In this document: positions 1 to 8,925 of the stretch, one piece after another
Position numbering within the stretch: the stretch's first letter is position 1
Layout: every line of letters starts with the position of its first letter
DNA from: Spirosoma arboris
GTDB taxonomy: Bacteria > Bacteroidota > Bacteroidia > Cytophagales > Spirosomataceae
Direction: 5' to 3'
NCBI RefSeq assembly: GCF_009754945.1
Contig: NZ_WPIN01000012.1
Coordinates: forward strand, 186,001-250,000
Length of the DNA stretch: 64,000 bases
Position numbers and translations under genes: made by a program
Notes under the pieces: model-generated
Told to the model about the DNA's origin: nothing
Database searches by the model: none
Seen by the model: the letters and a program-made list of their open reading frames with translations, nothing else

Positions 1-1114
1 GAATTGGCTCCCCATTGTCGCGAATAAAGAGATGGCGAGCCGTACTAATTACCTCGACGCGTTGCCCCGATTCGCAGGCTTCGAGGGCGTTTTTCACAAT
101 ATTGACCAGCACCTGCTCAATCTGTTCAACATCAACTACCTGAATATTGGCTTCTTTGGCTACGAATTGGAGGTTAACCCCTCGTAACTCGGCTTGCGGC
201 TGCATCAATCGAACGACACTACGGGCAATTTCGCCGATGTCCATTGCTCGTTTCTGGGGCTGAGGCAACCGGACAACATCAGCAAACCGACGCATGAAGC
301 GGTTCAGTCGGTCATTGCGCTCGATGGCTACCCGGACGGCGTGTTGCACATCGGGATCAGCCACGTAGGTATGCGTAACATCGAGAATTGAATTCACGGC
401 CCCAATGGAATTGTTTACCTCATGCGCCATCATCCGAATTACCTTGCTGTAGGCTTTCTTTTCGCTGGCCAGAATTTCTGGTGTAAGCTCTTCAATGATC
501 AGAAATGATCGCCGGAAGCCCCGATCCATGAAGTTCGACCGTAACACTTTGTAGGTTTCGAGTCCATTGGGTTTCATAATCCGCGACTCCCCATCAGCCA
601 GATCGGCGATTTGGGCAAGCAGTGAAAACCCGAGTTCAGCCAGCTGTTTTCCGACGACTTCGTTGGGCTGCACCGATAGCAGTTGACTCGCCTTTGGGTT
701 GACAGACGCCACATTCCCATCGAAATCAAAAATCAGGATCGCAATTGGGGCCGCTTCAATGAGTTTTTCCAGGAAAAACTGCTGCTCAACCTGCCGGGTC
801 CGTTCCTGCCGAAGCTGATCAATCATGAGGTTATAAACGGTTATTAATTCATCGACTTCCTGATTGCCCGTCGGCACAAATTTGACGGTAAAGTCTTTAT
901 CCCGAATGGCTTCAATACCCGACGCAATGAACTCCGACGGTTGCTGAAACGCCCGATAGATTCGTACGGCTATGTACCCTGAAATCAAGATCAGGATTTC
1001 TGACGCAATAAACCAGAGTTTATTTTCCTGTAATATCCAGCCAATCAGTGCGATGAGGACAAGATGAATGACGGAGATGTAAATCAGGTAGCGGGTTCGT
1101 AGGGGTAACTTCAT
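1..1114 (-). CDS. PAS-type sensor histidine kinase, NtrC-partner (C-terminus cut by window edge)
   Basis: Membrane sensor kinase expected to phosphorylate the NtrC-type regulator encoded just upstream. I translated it by hand from the start at 1114. Two hydrophobic segments lie near the N-terminus (about residues 10-50), followed by a HAMP/PAS-like stretch. The H-box MMAHEVNNS has its phospho-accepting His at about residue 231. The N-box NIVKNALEA and the start of the G1 box (RDNG) are visible before the sequence runs off the window at base 1. The start ATG overlaps the regulator's TGA stop as ATGA, so the two are translationally coupled. HEVNN-type H-boxes are usual in kinases paired with sigma-54 activators. 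The signal sensed is unknown; the neighbouring efflux genes suggest envelope or toxic-compound stress (inference). Confidence 0.9.
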   Translation of the reverse strand, partial: MKLPLRTRYLIYISVIHLVLIALIGWILQENKLWFIASEILILISGYIAVRIYRAFQQPSEFIASGIEAIRDKDFTVKFVPTGNQEVDELITVYNLMIDQLRQERTRQVEQQFFLEKLIEAAPIAILIFDFDGNVASVNPKASQLLSVQPNEVVGKQLAELGFSLLAQIADLADGESRIMKPNGLETYKVLRSNFMDRGFRRSFLIIEELTPEILASEKKAYSKVIRMMAHEVNNSIGAVNSILDVTHTYVADPDVQHAVRVAIERNDRLNRFMRRFADVVRLPQPQKRAMDIGEIARSVVRLMQPQAELRGVNLQFVAKEANIQVVDVEQIEQVLVNIVKNALEACESGQRVEVISTARHLFIRDNGEPI

Positions 1115-2484
1115 TCCTCAGTTGTGTAGGGAATGCCAAATTTCTCTAATCGACGGTAGAGCGCAAAACGGGTGATGCCCAACGCCCTCGCTACTTTCGC
1201 AACTCGATTATGATGAAAGTCCATAGCCCGCTGAATCATCTGATACTCCATCTCCTCCAGCGTCATAGTGCCAACCTGTGGCAGGGAGCTGGCATGAGGC
1301 ATGGGGCTAGTGCTTGAGGTGAGGTTTCGTTGGAAATCTTCGGTTTGTAGTTCGTCGTTGGATGATAGGAGAACGGTTCGCTCAACTACGTTTTTTAGCT
1401 GGCGAATATTTCCCGGTAGTGCGAGGCTTTTCAACCATTTCTGCGCCACTGAACCCACTCGCAGATCTGGGCGATTGTAGATGGTTTTCAGATTGTTAAC
1501 AAAGTAATTTACCAGTAGCGGAATATCACCAGGGCGCTCCCTCAAAGCTGGTAGTCGAACCGTGATAAGGTTGATCCGATAAAACAAATCTTCGCGAAAC
1601 TGTCCTTTACTGACCATCTCTTCCAGATTTCGGTTGGTCGCGCAAATGACCCGTACATCCACCGTTCGTGACTTGCTGCTCCCTAGCGGCTCGAATGTTC
1701 GATCCTGCAAAACGCGAAGTAATTTAACCTGACTGGCGGGATCAAGATCGCCAATTTCATCTAAGAAAATGGAGCCCTTATTGGCTAGCTCGAAGCGACC
1801 TATGCGGTCGGTTTTGGCATCGGTAAAGGCCCCGCGCACATGCCCAAACAGTTCACTCTCGAACAGCGTGGACGAAATACCACCCAAGTTGACTTTTACA
1901 AACGGCTGGCGTTTTCGTTGACTATTCTGGTGAATAGCTTCGGCAATGAGTTCTTTACCGGTACCGCTTTCGCCCGTAATAAGCACGGGCGCGTCGGTTG
2001 GGGCCACGCGCCCGATGGTCGTCAGAATATCCAGCAGATTCGGGTCTTCACCAACGATGTTATCGAAGCGAAACTGTTGGTCGAGCTTACGGCGACTTGG
2101 CGATGCCGCCAGCGGTTGTGCCAGATTTAGCGCCGTTCGGACCGACTGCACCAAATGGTCATTCTGCCAGGGTTTCGTAATGAAGTCCTTCGCCCCGGCC
2201 TTCATACCTTCCACCGCAAGGTCGATACTCCCCCATCCCGTAATTAGAATAACCGGCACATTAGGCAGCCGCTCCCGAATCCGACGTAACAACCTCAGCC
2301 CATCATCGCCGGAGGTATCGACCGAAAAATTCATATCCAGCAGAATCAACTCCGGCGCTTCTTCATTCAGAACCTCAAAGGCTTCAAACGGGCCATCGGC
2401 TACACGCACGGTGAATCCTTCTTTCCTGAACAGTAAGGAAAGCGAGGTTTGAATAGCAATATCGTCGTCGATGATGAGGAGCAT
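1111..2484 (-). CDS. sigma-54-dependent response regulator, NtrC family
   Basis: Transcription activator for RNA polymerase with sigma-54. The order is receiver (residues about 1-115, phospho-acceptor Asp50 in LILLD), AAA+ ATPase (about 140-375; Walker A GESGTGKE at 171-178, Walker B region FLDEIGD at 240-246) and a C-terminal Fis-type HTH (about 425-455, NRVAKVARALGITRFALYRR). The sigma-54 contact loop reads GAFTDA (218-223) rather than the textbook GAFTGA. The 457-aa length is normal. It is the next-to-last gene of the efflux operon and overlaps the kinase start by 4 bp. Its probable target is the -24/-12 element and tandem sites at 8856-8960 in front of the adaptor gene (inference). Confidence 0.95.
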   Translation of the reverse strand: MLLIIDDDIAIQTSLSLLFRKEGFTVRVADGPFEAFEVLNEEAPELILLDMNFSVDTSGDDGLRLLRRIRERLPNVPVILITGWGSIDLAVEGMKAGAKDFITKPWQNDHLVQSVRTALNLAQPLAASPSRRKLDQQFRFDNIVGEDPNLLDILTTIGRVAPTDAPVLITGESGTGKELIAEAIHQNSQRKRQPFVKVNLGGISSTLFESELFGHVRGAFTDAKTDRIGRFELANKGSIFLDEIGDLDPASQVKLLRVLQDRTFEPLGSSKSRTVDVRVICATNRNLEEMVSKGQFREDLFYRINLITVRLPALRERPGDIPLLVNYFVNNLKTIYNRPDLRVGSVAQKWLKSLALPGNIRQLKNVVERTVLLSSNDELQTEDFQRNLTSSTSPMPHASSLPQVGTMTLEEMEYQMIQRAMDFHHNRVAKVARALGITRFALYRRLEKFGIPYTTEE

Positions 2485-2497
2485 GTTTTTCTATCAG

Positions 2498-2648
2498 CCC
2501 ACAAATTTATTTGTGGGAAACCACGAATTAAAAATCCCGTCTATTCCAATGGTTTTAACCATTTCTGGGCCAGCATCTTACCGCATAAGTCGTTGAAACG
2601 ACTGTTGGCAACCACGATTATTTCTATGTCCCACAAATAAATTTGTGG
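2498..2648. repeat. 150-bp palindromic element with 19-20-bp terminal inverted repeats
   Basis: The left end CCCACAAATTTATTTGTGGG (2498-2517) is the reverse complement of the right end (2630-2648, short of one base). Each end is itself nearly palindromic. Inside are two more palindromes, AATGGTT-TT-AACCATT (2548-2563) and AGTCGTT-GA-AACGACT (2588-2603). It sits between the second permease and the response regulator and has no coding potential. The layout resembles a REP/MITE-like mobile repeat. It could also act as a transcription attenuator inside the operon. Confidence 0.7.
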
Positions 2649-2660
2649 TCTAAAAAACAA

Positions 2661-3815
2661 TCATTCTTCATGCAACGCCACTGCGGGTTGTATCATGGCG
2701 GCTTGTCGGCTGGGGAACAGGGCGCAGAGCGTGACAATGCCGTAGATGATAGCGACTGCAATGAGGATAGCGATTATATAAATGCTTGCCTGTAAGTCAA
2801 ATACGTTCAGCAACGGAAATTGGGCGGCAAACAGCAATCCAATCAGCATGGCAAAGGTAGCCAGTACCCAGATTTCGCTGATGAATTGGGTCGAAATTCC
2901 ATTGCCCGTAGCTCCCAACGCCCGGCGCAGGCCGATTTCTCCGCGTCGTTTGGCAATGCTCAGGTTCAGGACGCCAAACAAGCCAAGCGCTACATTGATC
3001 AGCAAAAAACCACTCACAACCAGCGCAATAATAATGGGGACTAACACAAGATTGCTCTGGTTTTTTCGTGAATCGGTCAGGTAATCGACTTCCACGCTCC
3101 AGCCAGTCATCATAGACGCGATGTCTTTCACGATTTTAGCTTCAAATACGGCGTCGGTGCCGGGTTTTACTTTGATTAGCATGGTATCATTCCAGATCGC
3201 ATCGGTCTTGACCAATTCAAATAAGGCAGGTCTATTGGTCATAAATTCGCCTTTCGCTTTGAAGTTATCGATCACGCCAACAACCCGAAACTTCTCCCCG
3301 ATGATTTTCCCTAATGGGTTTTCGTCACCAAACAGTCCTTCTTTCGTTTTTTGATTAATGATCACCGGCGTGTATTTGCCCACACTGTCCGCATTGCGAT
3401 ACCACTTTCCACTAGCTACCGACATGTCGAGTGTTTTGGCAAAATTCTCATCGGTTACGTAAAAATCCGCGAGCACTTTCCGCTTATTATACTCAACGCC
3501 ATTGTTCATCGTGTTGGCCGAAAACGGAAAATTACTGCTCATTCGGGAAACCGATTCTACTTCGGGATATGCTTTCAGGCGTTGCTGGACGCGTTGTAGT
3601 TTATCGGCGATTTCGGTCGTGTCCTGGTTCGCTTTAAGGCCTATTGCCCAGACGTTTTCATAGGAAAACCCTAGCGGCTCCCTATAATTTCCAACATTCA
3701 CAACAATCAATGTTGCCAGTCCGAATAGGACCATAAACGACGCCCAGATCTCTACAATCAGTAAAGCATGCGTCTTCTTCTTGTTCCAGATTAATTTAAA
3801 CAGATGGGGGATCAT
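2661..3815 (-). CDS. FtsX-like ABC transporter permease (single module, A)
   Basis: Inner-membrane permease of the MacB/LolC type, about 384 aa from the chosen start MIPHLFKLIW. One N-terminal TM is followed by a periplasmic MacB-PCD-like domain (about 40-260) and a C-terminal FtsX domain with three TMs. The coupling-helix motif GEIGLRRALGA is present. The open frame extends 22 codons further upstream, but that extension (MKERKAGSLG...) is encoded by a dispersed palindromic repeat, and the family normally starts just before TM1, so I reject it. It probably pairs with the permease at 3901-5148 and the ATPase at 5234-5896 as a heterodimeric type VII (MacB-like) ABC pump. The substrate is unknown. 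Confidence 0.9.
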   Translation of the reverse strand: MIPHLFKLIWNKKKTHALLIVEIWASFMVLFGLATLIVVNVGNYREPLGFSYENVWAIGLKANQDTTEIADKLQRVQQRLKAYPEVESVSRMSSNFPFSANTMNNGVEYNKRKVLADFYVTDENFAKTLDMSVASGKWYRNADSVGKYTPVIINQKTKEGLFGDENPLGKIIGEKFRVVGVIDNFKAKGEFMTNRPALFELVKTDAIWNDTMLIKVKPGTDAVFEAKIVKDIASMMTGWSVEVDYLTDSRKNQSNLVLVPIIIALVVSGFLLINVALGLFGVLNLSIAKRRGEIGLRRALGATGNGISTQFISEIWVLATFAMLIGLLFAAQFPLLNVFDLQASIYIIAILIAVAIIYGIVTLCALFPSRQAAMIQPAVALHEE

Positions 3816-3820
3816 GATTA

Positions 3821-3901
3821 AAGAGCGAAAGGGTGAATGAGCGAAAGAGTGACCAAGTGATCCAGCTTTTCGCTCTTTCACTCATTCACTCTTTCGCGCT
3901 T
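3821..3901. repeat. inverted repeat, GAAAGAGTGA family (copy 1)
   Basis: Two arms of about 32 bp (3821-3852 and about 3870-3901), built from GAAAGAGTGAATGAG-type units, are near-perfect inverted repeats with about 4 mismatches and a 16-18-nt loop. Related copies lie at 5156-5232 and 22980-23006. It lies between the two permease genes and supplies a spurious N-terminal extension to the downstream frame. Confidence 0.75.
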
Positions 3902-5148
3902 TAAGATTTTAACGCTTCAGCGATGTTTAATTTCGACATGCGCAGGGCGGGTAACACGCCTGATAGCAATCCAAAAATGAGGCAGACCAAGAGACTGATA
4001 ATGAAGACGTTCAGATTGATTGCCAGGTCGGCGTAGGCAATTATACCGCTGGTATTGATCAGATGAATGACAATCATTGTCAGGCCTAAAGCAATGGTGC
4101 CGCCGATGAGTGTAATAAAAATATTCTCGACGATAAACTGCCAGACCAGCGTTTTCACGGGCGCACCAAAGGCTTTCCGAATCCCGATTTCTGATGCTCT
4201 TTCCATGATACGGCTAACATTTATGTTCACCAGGTTGATTGCCGGGAGACCCATTAACATGAACATAACAAACGCAATGACACCAAAGAAAATGGTCTTC
4301 AGCCCCGCGTTCCCGTCCATAATAGTGCCTACAAAATTTTCCAGATAGGGCTCACTTTTCACATCCAGTATCGCATACTTAAACCCATCCTGAATGCCGG
4401 GCAACGGAATTCGGTCGATATGACTCTGAAACTCATCCTGAATCGCTTTTAAATCCGATTTATCTTTAGCCAGTATCATTGCCACATAGCCCCCTCGCAT
4501 ACCGGTATTCTGGTAATTACTTTTGGGAGCGGTATACGGAAAGAAAACGTCTGCGTATGTAAATGGCCGGGTAACCGGGCTGGCTTTTACGACGCCAATC
4601 ACCTTATAATGAATGTTTTCGATTTCGACATCCTTGCCAACAACGGGTTCAGTAGCGCTCTCAAAATAGTGCTTCTTGAAATCGTCGGTAATTACCAGTA
4701 CGTTTTCGCCATTGGCAATATTCTGTTCATTGTAGGGTTTGCCTTCCAGAAATTCGAAATCCGTTACCCGCCAGAAATCGGCATCGGTGAATTTGGTATT
4801 GAGTTTAATTTTCTGCGAACCCACATAAGCATTCGAGCTATTGATAAACGTGCAGATCGTGACCCGTTCAGGGGTTTTCAGCGATTTGGCATACTCCGTC
4901 AGAAATTTGAAACTCATAGGCCCCGACTGCCGGGACGTCCGACTCGAATCCTGTTGAGTCATTTGCATGATATAGAGCGTTCGATCCCGCTTATTTTCAG
5001 GGTAATGACTCCCGATCAGGTGATCTAAAAAAGAGGTCAGCACCATCAACACGGTCAGTGTCAGACTAATGCCGAATAGCGTAATGAAGGTGTAGAACGG
5101 ATGCCGCAGCAACACCTTCCAGGCGATTTTGATGTAGTTCAGTAGCAT
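3901..5148 (-). CDS. FtsX-like ABC transporter permease (single module, B)
   Basis: Second permease of the efflux pump, about 415 aa from MLLNYIKIAWKVLLRHPFYT. TM1 lies at about residues 20-45, a periplasmic PCD-like domain runs to about 280, and a three-TM FtsX domain closes the protein, with coupling-helix motif SEIGIRKAFGA. The 22-codon upstream extension again falls in the GAAAGAGTGA repeat and is rejected. The start resembles the internal MLRNYLKIA sequence of the large prefix permeases P1-P10, which suggests what their ancestral unfused start looked like. Gene order ATPase-B-A points to a heterodimer. Substrate unknown. Confidence 0.9.
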   Translation of the reverse strand: MLLNYIKIAWKVLLRHPFYTFITLFGISLTLTVLMVLTSFLDHLIGSHYPENKRDRTLYIMQMTQQDSSRTSRQSGPMSFKFLTEYAKSLKTPERVTICTFINSSNAYVGSQKIKLNTKFTDADFWRVTDFEFLEGKPYNEQNIANGENVLVITDDFKKHYFESATEPVVGKDVEIENIHYKVIGVVKASPVTRPFTYADVFFPYTAPKSNYQNTGMRGGYVAMILAKDKSDLKAIQDEFQSHIDRIPLPGIQDGFKYAILDVKSEPYLENFVGTIMDGNAGLKTIFFGVIAFVMFMLMGLPAINLVNINVSRIMERASEIGIRKAFGAPVKTLVWQFIVENIFITLIGGTIALGLTMIVIHLINTSGIIAYADLAINLNVFIISLLVCLIFGLLSGVLPALRMSKLNIAEALKS

Positions 5149-5155
5149 GACTAAT

Positions 5156-5232
5156 AGCGAAAGAGTGAATGAGTGAAAGAGCGAACTAGTGATCCAGCCT
5201 TTCCGCTTTTTCACTAATTCACTCTTTCGCTC
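5156..5232. repeat. inverted repeat, GAAAGAGTGA family (copy 2)
   Basis: The left arm begins AGCGAAAGAGTGAATGAGTG (from 5156). The right arm (about 5201-5232) carries the inverted form, with a loop containing CTAGTGATCCAGCC that nearly matches the loop of copy 1 (AAGTGATCCAGC). It lies between the ATPase and permease B. Confidence 0.75.
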
Positions 5233-5233
5233 T

Positions 5234-5896
5234 TTATAAAACTTGCGTTCCGTCGAAAAGGCGAATAAGTCGGTGGGTGCGTTTGGCCATTTGTTCGTCG
5301 TGGGTAACCATCACGATGGTAGCGCCGTCGTCGTTGAGTTGTTGTAGGATATTCATGATTTCGTTGCCCATCGCACTGTCGAGGTTACCGGTGGGCTCAT
5401 CGGCCAGAATAATATCGGGATTACCAACAATGGCGCGGGCAATAGCTACCCGCTGCTTCTGCCCACCCGACAACTGCTTCGGAAAGTGCTTCATGCGGTT
5501 ACTCAAGCCCACTTTCGTCAGTGCTTCTTTGGCATATTCCTGACGCGGTTTGCCATTGGTCGAGCGATACAGCAGTGGAATCTCTACGTTATCGATTACC
5601 GACAGGTCGTTGATGAGGTGGAAGCTCTGAAAAATGAAGCCGATCTTCTGGTTCCGCAATCGAGCCAGCTCCTTATCGGTGTACTTCGTTACAGGCTGCC
5701 CATCCAGTTGTACAGTGCCTTTGGAGGGTTCATCGAGCAGGCCCATTACGTTGAGCAGCGTACTCTTACCGCAACCCGACGGCCCCATAATGGAAACGAA
5801 TTCACCTTTCTTAATATCCAGGTTGATGTTGTTCAGCGCCAGCGTCTCAATGGTGCTGGTGCGATAGACTTTTTCGATGTTTTGGAGGTTGATCAT
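5234..5896 (-). CDS. ABC transporter ATP-binding protein (MacB/LolD type)
   Basis: Cytoplasmic ATPase that powers the permease pair downstream; 220 aa from MINLQNIEKVY. Walker A is GPSGCGKST, the Q-loop lies in IFQSFHL, the signature is LSGGQKQR, Walker B is IILADEPTG and the H-loop is VTHD, so all catalytic elements are intact. The open frame continues 21 codons upstream, but that part reads through the CCCTCTCC repeat and is not family-like. It is the only ABC ATPase gene in this window. That matters because eleven large permease genes further on have no ATPase of their own. Confidence 0.95.
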   Translation of the reverse strand: MINLQNIEKVYRTSTIETLALNNINLDIKKGEFVSIMGPSGCGKSTLLNVMGLLDEPSKGTVQLDGQPVTKYTDKELARLRNQKIGFIFQSFHLINDLSVIDNVEIPLLYRSTNGKPRQEYAKEALTKVGLSNRMKHFPKQLSGGQKQRVAIARAIVGNPDIILADEPTGNLDSAMGNEIMNILQQLNDDGATIVMVTHDEQMAKRTHRLIRLFDGTQVL

Positions 5897-5912
5897 GGTT
5901 TTTTGTTTTGGG

Positions 5913-6077
5913 TTAACCTCACCCCCAGCCCCTCTCCTAAAACAAGGAGAGGGGAGCAACGGAAGTCATAAACGCCAACTTTAGCCTAAGTCTTACCAAT
6001 AATAGATTTGAGAAATCAAGCTAGACGTTAACAACTCCCCTCTCCTGATTTCAGGAGAGGGGCCGGGGGTGAGGTTA
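5913..6077. repeat. 165-bp inverted-repeat element, CCCTCTCC family
   Basis: Two arms of about 43 bp (5913-5955 and 6035-6077) share GTTAACCTCACCCCC and a hairpin of the form CCCTCTCC...GGAGAGGGG, in opposite orientation around about 80 bp of unique DNA. A minimal copy lies at 19386-19409. It fills the gap between the outer membrane gene and the ATPase gene. REP-like dispersed palindromes of this composition occur in many bacterial genomes; here it could also influence operon mRNA stability. Confidence 0.7.
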
Positions 6078-6083
6078 AGTGAG

Positions 6084-7556
6084 CTAATATTTTATTTTCT
6101 GGTTCGTTTCAAAATCATACAATGTCAATAAGCGTAGTGTGTAAAACGCCTGCCAGTAATCGCGTAAAGCCAGGGTCGCATCACGTCGGGCGCGGTCTTT
6201 CTCCTGCGTGGCAATTCCTAAATCGGTCACACTGAGGTCGCTCAGTTTGAAGCGATCCTGCGCAATCTGGTAGCGATTCTGGCCAATCTGGTCAGCTTTA
6301 GCAGTCAGAACCACTTGTTGCCGAAGCATTTGTAAGAGTGTTACCTGCGTAAAGATTTCCTGTTCGAAGGTTAGCTTGTCCTGCTCTACGGTTTGCTGCG
6401 CCAGCTCCCGGTTCGCTTTAGCCGTTTCGACAATTGCCTGCGCCCGGCCCCAGGTCATAATGGGCAATGTGAATTGGAGCGAGACGTATTCGCGGTTCTG
6501 CGGACGCACATACACATCAAGGAGATTGGGGCCCTGATTCGATAGCCCATACCCCGCCGTAAGTGTCGCGTTCAGGCCGTTGTTTTTGCGGGCTTTTTCC
6601 AGATCACGTTCGGCCTCCAGCAACCGTCGTTTAAACGCGATGGCTGCCGCCCGATTGGCAGTGGCCTCGCTGATCGCCCGATTCACATCGACGGTCAGGT
6701 CAGGAATCTGGTTAGGGATGGTCAACTCAAGCGGTCGTGTTTGGTTAATGACCGATCGATCGTTTTCTTCATTGCGGTAGCCTATAAACGTTTTCAGTTT
6801 CAGCGAAGCCACCGCTGCTGTTTGTCGCGCCGATGCCAGATCTTTTTCGGCATTGAGGACGCTTAGTTGCAGTTGTAACAGATCATTCTGCGAAATCTTG
6901 CCGAGGTCAAGCTTATGTAAAGCAATCCGATAAAGTGTATCATTATTCACCCGGTTGGTTTCGGCAATTTGCAGATTTACCTGCGATACCAACAGGTCGA
7001 AATACAGGTTTGTCGCGTTCAGTGAAACCTGTTCCAGCGATTCGATCAGTTGCTGATTTCCTTCGGAAAATAACAGCGGCTGAATTTTTCGATCCCAACG
7101 CATCGGGTTGAATTGAAACAGCGGTTGCGATAAGCCAATACCAAAGGGAATCCCATTGTAGAGCTTGGTATTTTGAATAAAGTTATCGAACCGCTGGAGC
7201 TGCTTCTGGACAAAAATAGTCCCACCTGTCGGGGCAATCGTCTGGCTCAACGACAAATTCAGGATCGAGTTGTTATACGATACCGGCTCAAACTGGATGT
7301 TGCCATCGGGCTGGGTTACCTGTATATACGAGCGTGTAAAATTAGGCAACGACCCATCCAGACTAAGTTGTGGCTTGTACTGCGCCAGAAACGAGCGGAA
7401 GGCCCAGATGTTGGTGCGCTGTTGCGTATTGGCCCGTTTCGCCGATACCGACTGTGCCTGTGCCAGTTGCAAAACCTCGTTCAAGGTCATGGTTTGTGCC
7501 GACACTTGTCCAACTAGGCTAAGCAAACCAAGTATTAGTATAAAAAAGCGGTTCAT
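6084..7556 (-). CDS. TolC-family outer membrane efflux protein
   Basis: Outer membrane channel of the tripartite pump, 490 aa. The signal peptide MNRFFILILGLLSLVGQVSA is followed by Q. The long alpha-helical repeats (for example EATANRAAAIAFKRRLLEAE, and the C-terminal IAQDRFKLSDLSVTDLG) are typical of OEP/TolC proteins, which trimerise into a barrel plus periplasmic tunnel. It lies 12 bp downstream of the adaptor gene, in an adaptor-channel-ATPase-permease order. The pump would carry a substrate from the inner membrane or periplasm to the outside; which one cannot be told. Confidence 0.92.
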   Translation of the reverse strand: MNRFFILILGLLSLVGQVSAQTMTLNEVLQLAQAQSVSAKRANTQQRTNIWAFRSFLAQYKPQLSLDGSLPNFTRSYIQVTQPDGNIQFEPVSYNNSILNLSLSQTIAPTGGTIFVQKQLQRFDNFIQNTKLYNGIPFGIGLSQPLFQFNPMRWDRKIQPLLFSEGNQQLIESLEQVSLNATNLYFDLLVSQVNLQIAETNRVNNDTLYRIALHKLDLGKISQNDLLQLQLSVLNAEKDLASARQTAAVASLKLKTFIGYRNEENDRSVINQTRPLELTIPNQIPDLTVDVNRAISEATANRAAAIAFKRRLLEAERDLEKARKNNGLNATLTAGYGLSNQGPNLLDVYVRPQNREYVSLQFTLPIMTWGRAQAIVETAKANRELAQQTVEQDKLTFEQEIFTQVTLLQMLRQQVVLTAKADQIGQNRYQIAQDRFKLSDLSVTDLGIATQEKDRARRDATLALRDYWQAFYTLRLLTLYDFETNQKIKY

Positions 7557-7568
7557 AACGAGTCTGGG

Positions 7569-8828
7569 TTAGTGTTTTGGCTCAATGGTGATTTCTTCCA
7601 GATGCTCGTACTGACTCAAATCCGTCAGGATAATTTGTTCGCCCGGCTGGACTCCTGACTTTATTTCTACAAAGTCGAAGTTAGACAAACCAAGCGCGAT
7701 CTCCCTACGGTGCGCCACCTGACTTCCTTTCGGTAACACATATACGTACTGTGTTCGCTTGCCTTTGAACGCAGGCCCGTTCGCTACTCGTACGGCCTTC
7801 GCTACCCGGTCAGTGATGACGAATACTTCTACTTTCATATTCGGGCGAAGAGACGCGTGGTGGCTGTTATCCAATTGGATCACAAACTGTACGATTCCAT
7901 TTTTCACCGCGGGTTTTACCTGCGTAATTAGCCCACGCAGATTGGTTTCGTTTACTTTAACCGTAACCGGCAACCCCACTTTAACCTGATCGGCATACAC
8001 ATCAGAGCATGATCCTTCCACTCGAAAACTGGCCAGATCAGCCAGCTTAGCCAGCATTTCGCCTTCGTTCACCGCCGAACCGATATTCTCATTCACCCAA
8101 GTCAGCACGCCCGGACGGTCGGCAATGATGTCGGCCTGTTTTAGTTTATGGGTTAACTCTTTCAGGTTTTTTTCTTCAATCTGCGCCTGTAACGTCGTTT
8201 CGCGCAGGCTGGCGCTCATCGACTGCCTATTGTAGCTGAGGTCGTTTTCTAACTGCTTTTTCTCCAGTTCGGCTACACGAAGAGAATTTTCGGCGCGGGT
8301 CACATCTTCGCCAGTGCTTCCTCCTACTTTCTGCAACCGTTTGGCGCCTTCCAGATCAGCCCGTAAGCGATTGATATTGAGCAGTTTTATTTGATCGTTC
8401 ACCTCGGCATCGTACAGGCTTTTATTCAGTTTCATACGTAGCTGATCGATGCCGTTCCGTTTCAGCGCCAGTTGATCATTGAGTTTTTCAAGTTCAATTT
8501 CGGTGAGCGACTTATCGAGATCCAGAATTGGCTGACCCGCTTTTACTGACGTACCCGGCATGAGTAATACGCGTCGGATACTGGCCCGAATGGGGCTGGT
8601 ATAAATCTGCTCATAAGCCGGAATGACTTCGCCTGTTGCGTTAAGGGAGTTTTCGACCGGGCCGATTTCAGCGGTTGCAAGGCGAATTCGATCAGCTTCG
8701 ACAGAGGTTTTGAGCGCGTTCCGTGTCCAGAGAATGACCAGCGCCAACGCCACAACGGTCGTTACCCCAATGAGCAGGTTCCGATTGCGGCCACGATTGG
8801 CAATTTCTGGGGCAAGTTCTTTATCCAT
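7569..8828 (-). CDS. HlyD/RND-type periplasmic adaptor of ABC efflux pump
   Basis: Membrane-fusion protein linking the permeases to the TolC-type channel; about 419 aa from MDKELAPEIANRG. One TM anchor (about 17-37, LLIGVTTVVALALVILW) is followed by a barrel-sandwich half-motif (TSPIRASIRRVLLMPGTSVKAGQPILDL), a long coiled-coil hairpin (about 110-230) and the second lipoyl half (ADIIADRPGVLTWVNENIGSAVNEGE). The upstream codons MAFYLCNTTQK are rejected because the family starts just before the TM and the -12 promoter element would then overlap the gene. It is the first gene of the operon, directly behind a sigma-54-like promoter. Confidence 0.92.
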   Translation of the reverse strand: MDKELAPEIANRGRNRNLLIGVTTVVALALVILWTRNALKTSVEADRIRLATAEIGPVENSLNATGEVIPAYEQIYTSPIRASIRRVLLMPGTSVKAGQPILDLDKSLTEIELEKLNDQLALKRNGIDQLRMKLNKSLYDAEVNDQIKLLNINRLRADLEGAKRLQKVGGSTGEDVTRAENSLRVAELEKKQLENDLSYNRQSMSASLRETTLQAQIEEKNLKELTHKLKQADIIADRPGVLTWVNENIGSAVNEGEMLAKLADLASFRVEGSCSDVYADQVKVGLPVTVKVNETNLRGLITQVKPAVKNGIVQFVIQLDNSHHASLRPNMKVEVFVITDRVAKAVRVANGPAFKGKRTQYVYVLPKGSQVAHRREIALGLSNFDFVEIKSGVQPGEQIILTDLSQYEHLEEITIEPKH

Positions 8829-8855
8829 TTTCTGTGTTGTATTACACAGATAGAA

Positions 8856-8872
8856 GGCCAAAGAGTGTGCCA
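8856..8872 (-). promoter_or_regulatory. sigma-54-like -24/-12 promoter of the efflux operon
   Basis: On the minus strand the sequence reads TGGCACACTCTTTGGCC. It matches TGGCAC-N5-TTGC except for G in place of C after TTG. The start codon is 28 bp below the -12 end. The operon itself encodes a sigma-54 activator, and tandem sites lie about 55-100 bp upstream, which is the expected geometry. Confidence 0.6.
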
Positions 8873-8925
8873 GCAGTTATGCAACTACCAATCAAGTAGT
8901 TAACAAAAAACAGCAATAAAAAAAC

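Noticed and set aside
1946..2452. 168-aa plus-strand frame inside the NtrC-type regulator
   Set aside because: Antisense shadow of a clear gene; no family resemblance and no start context.
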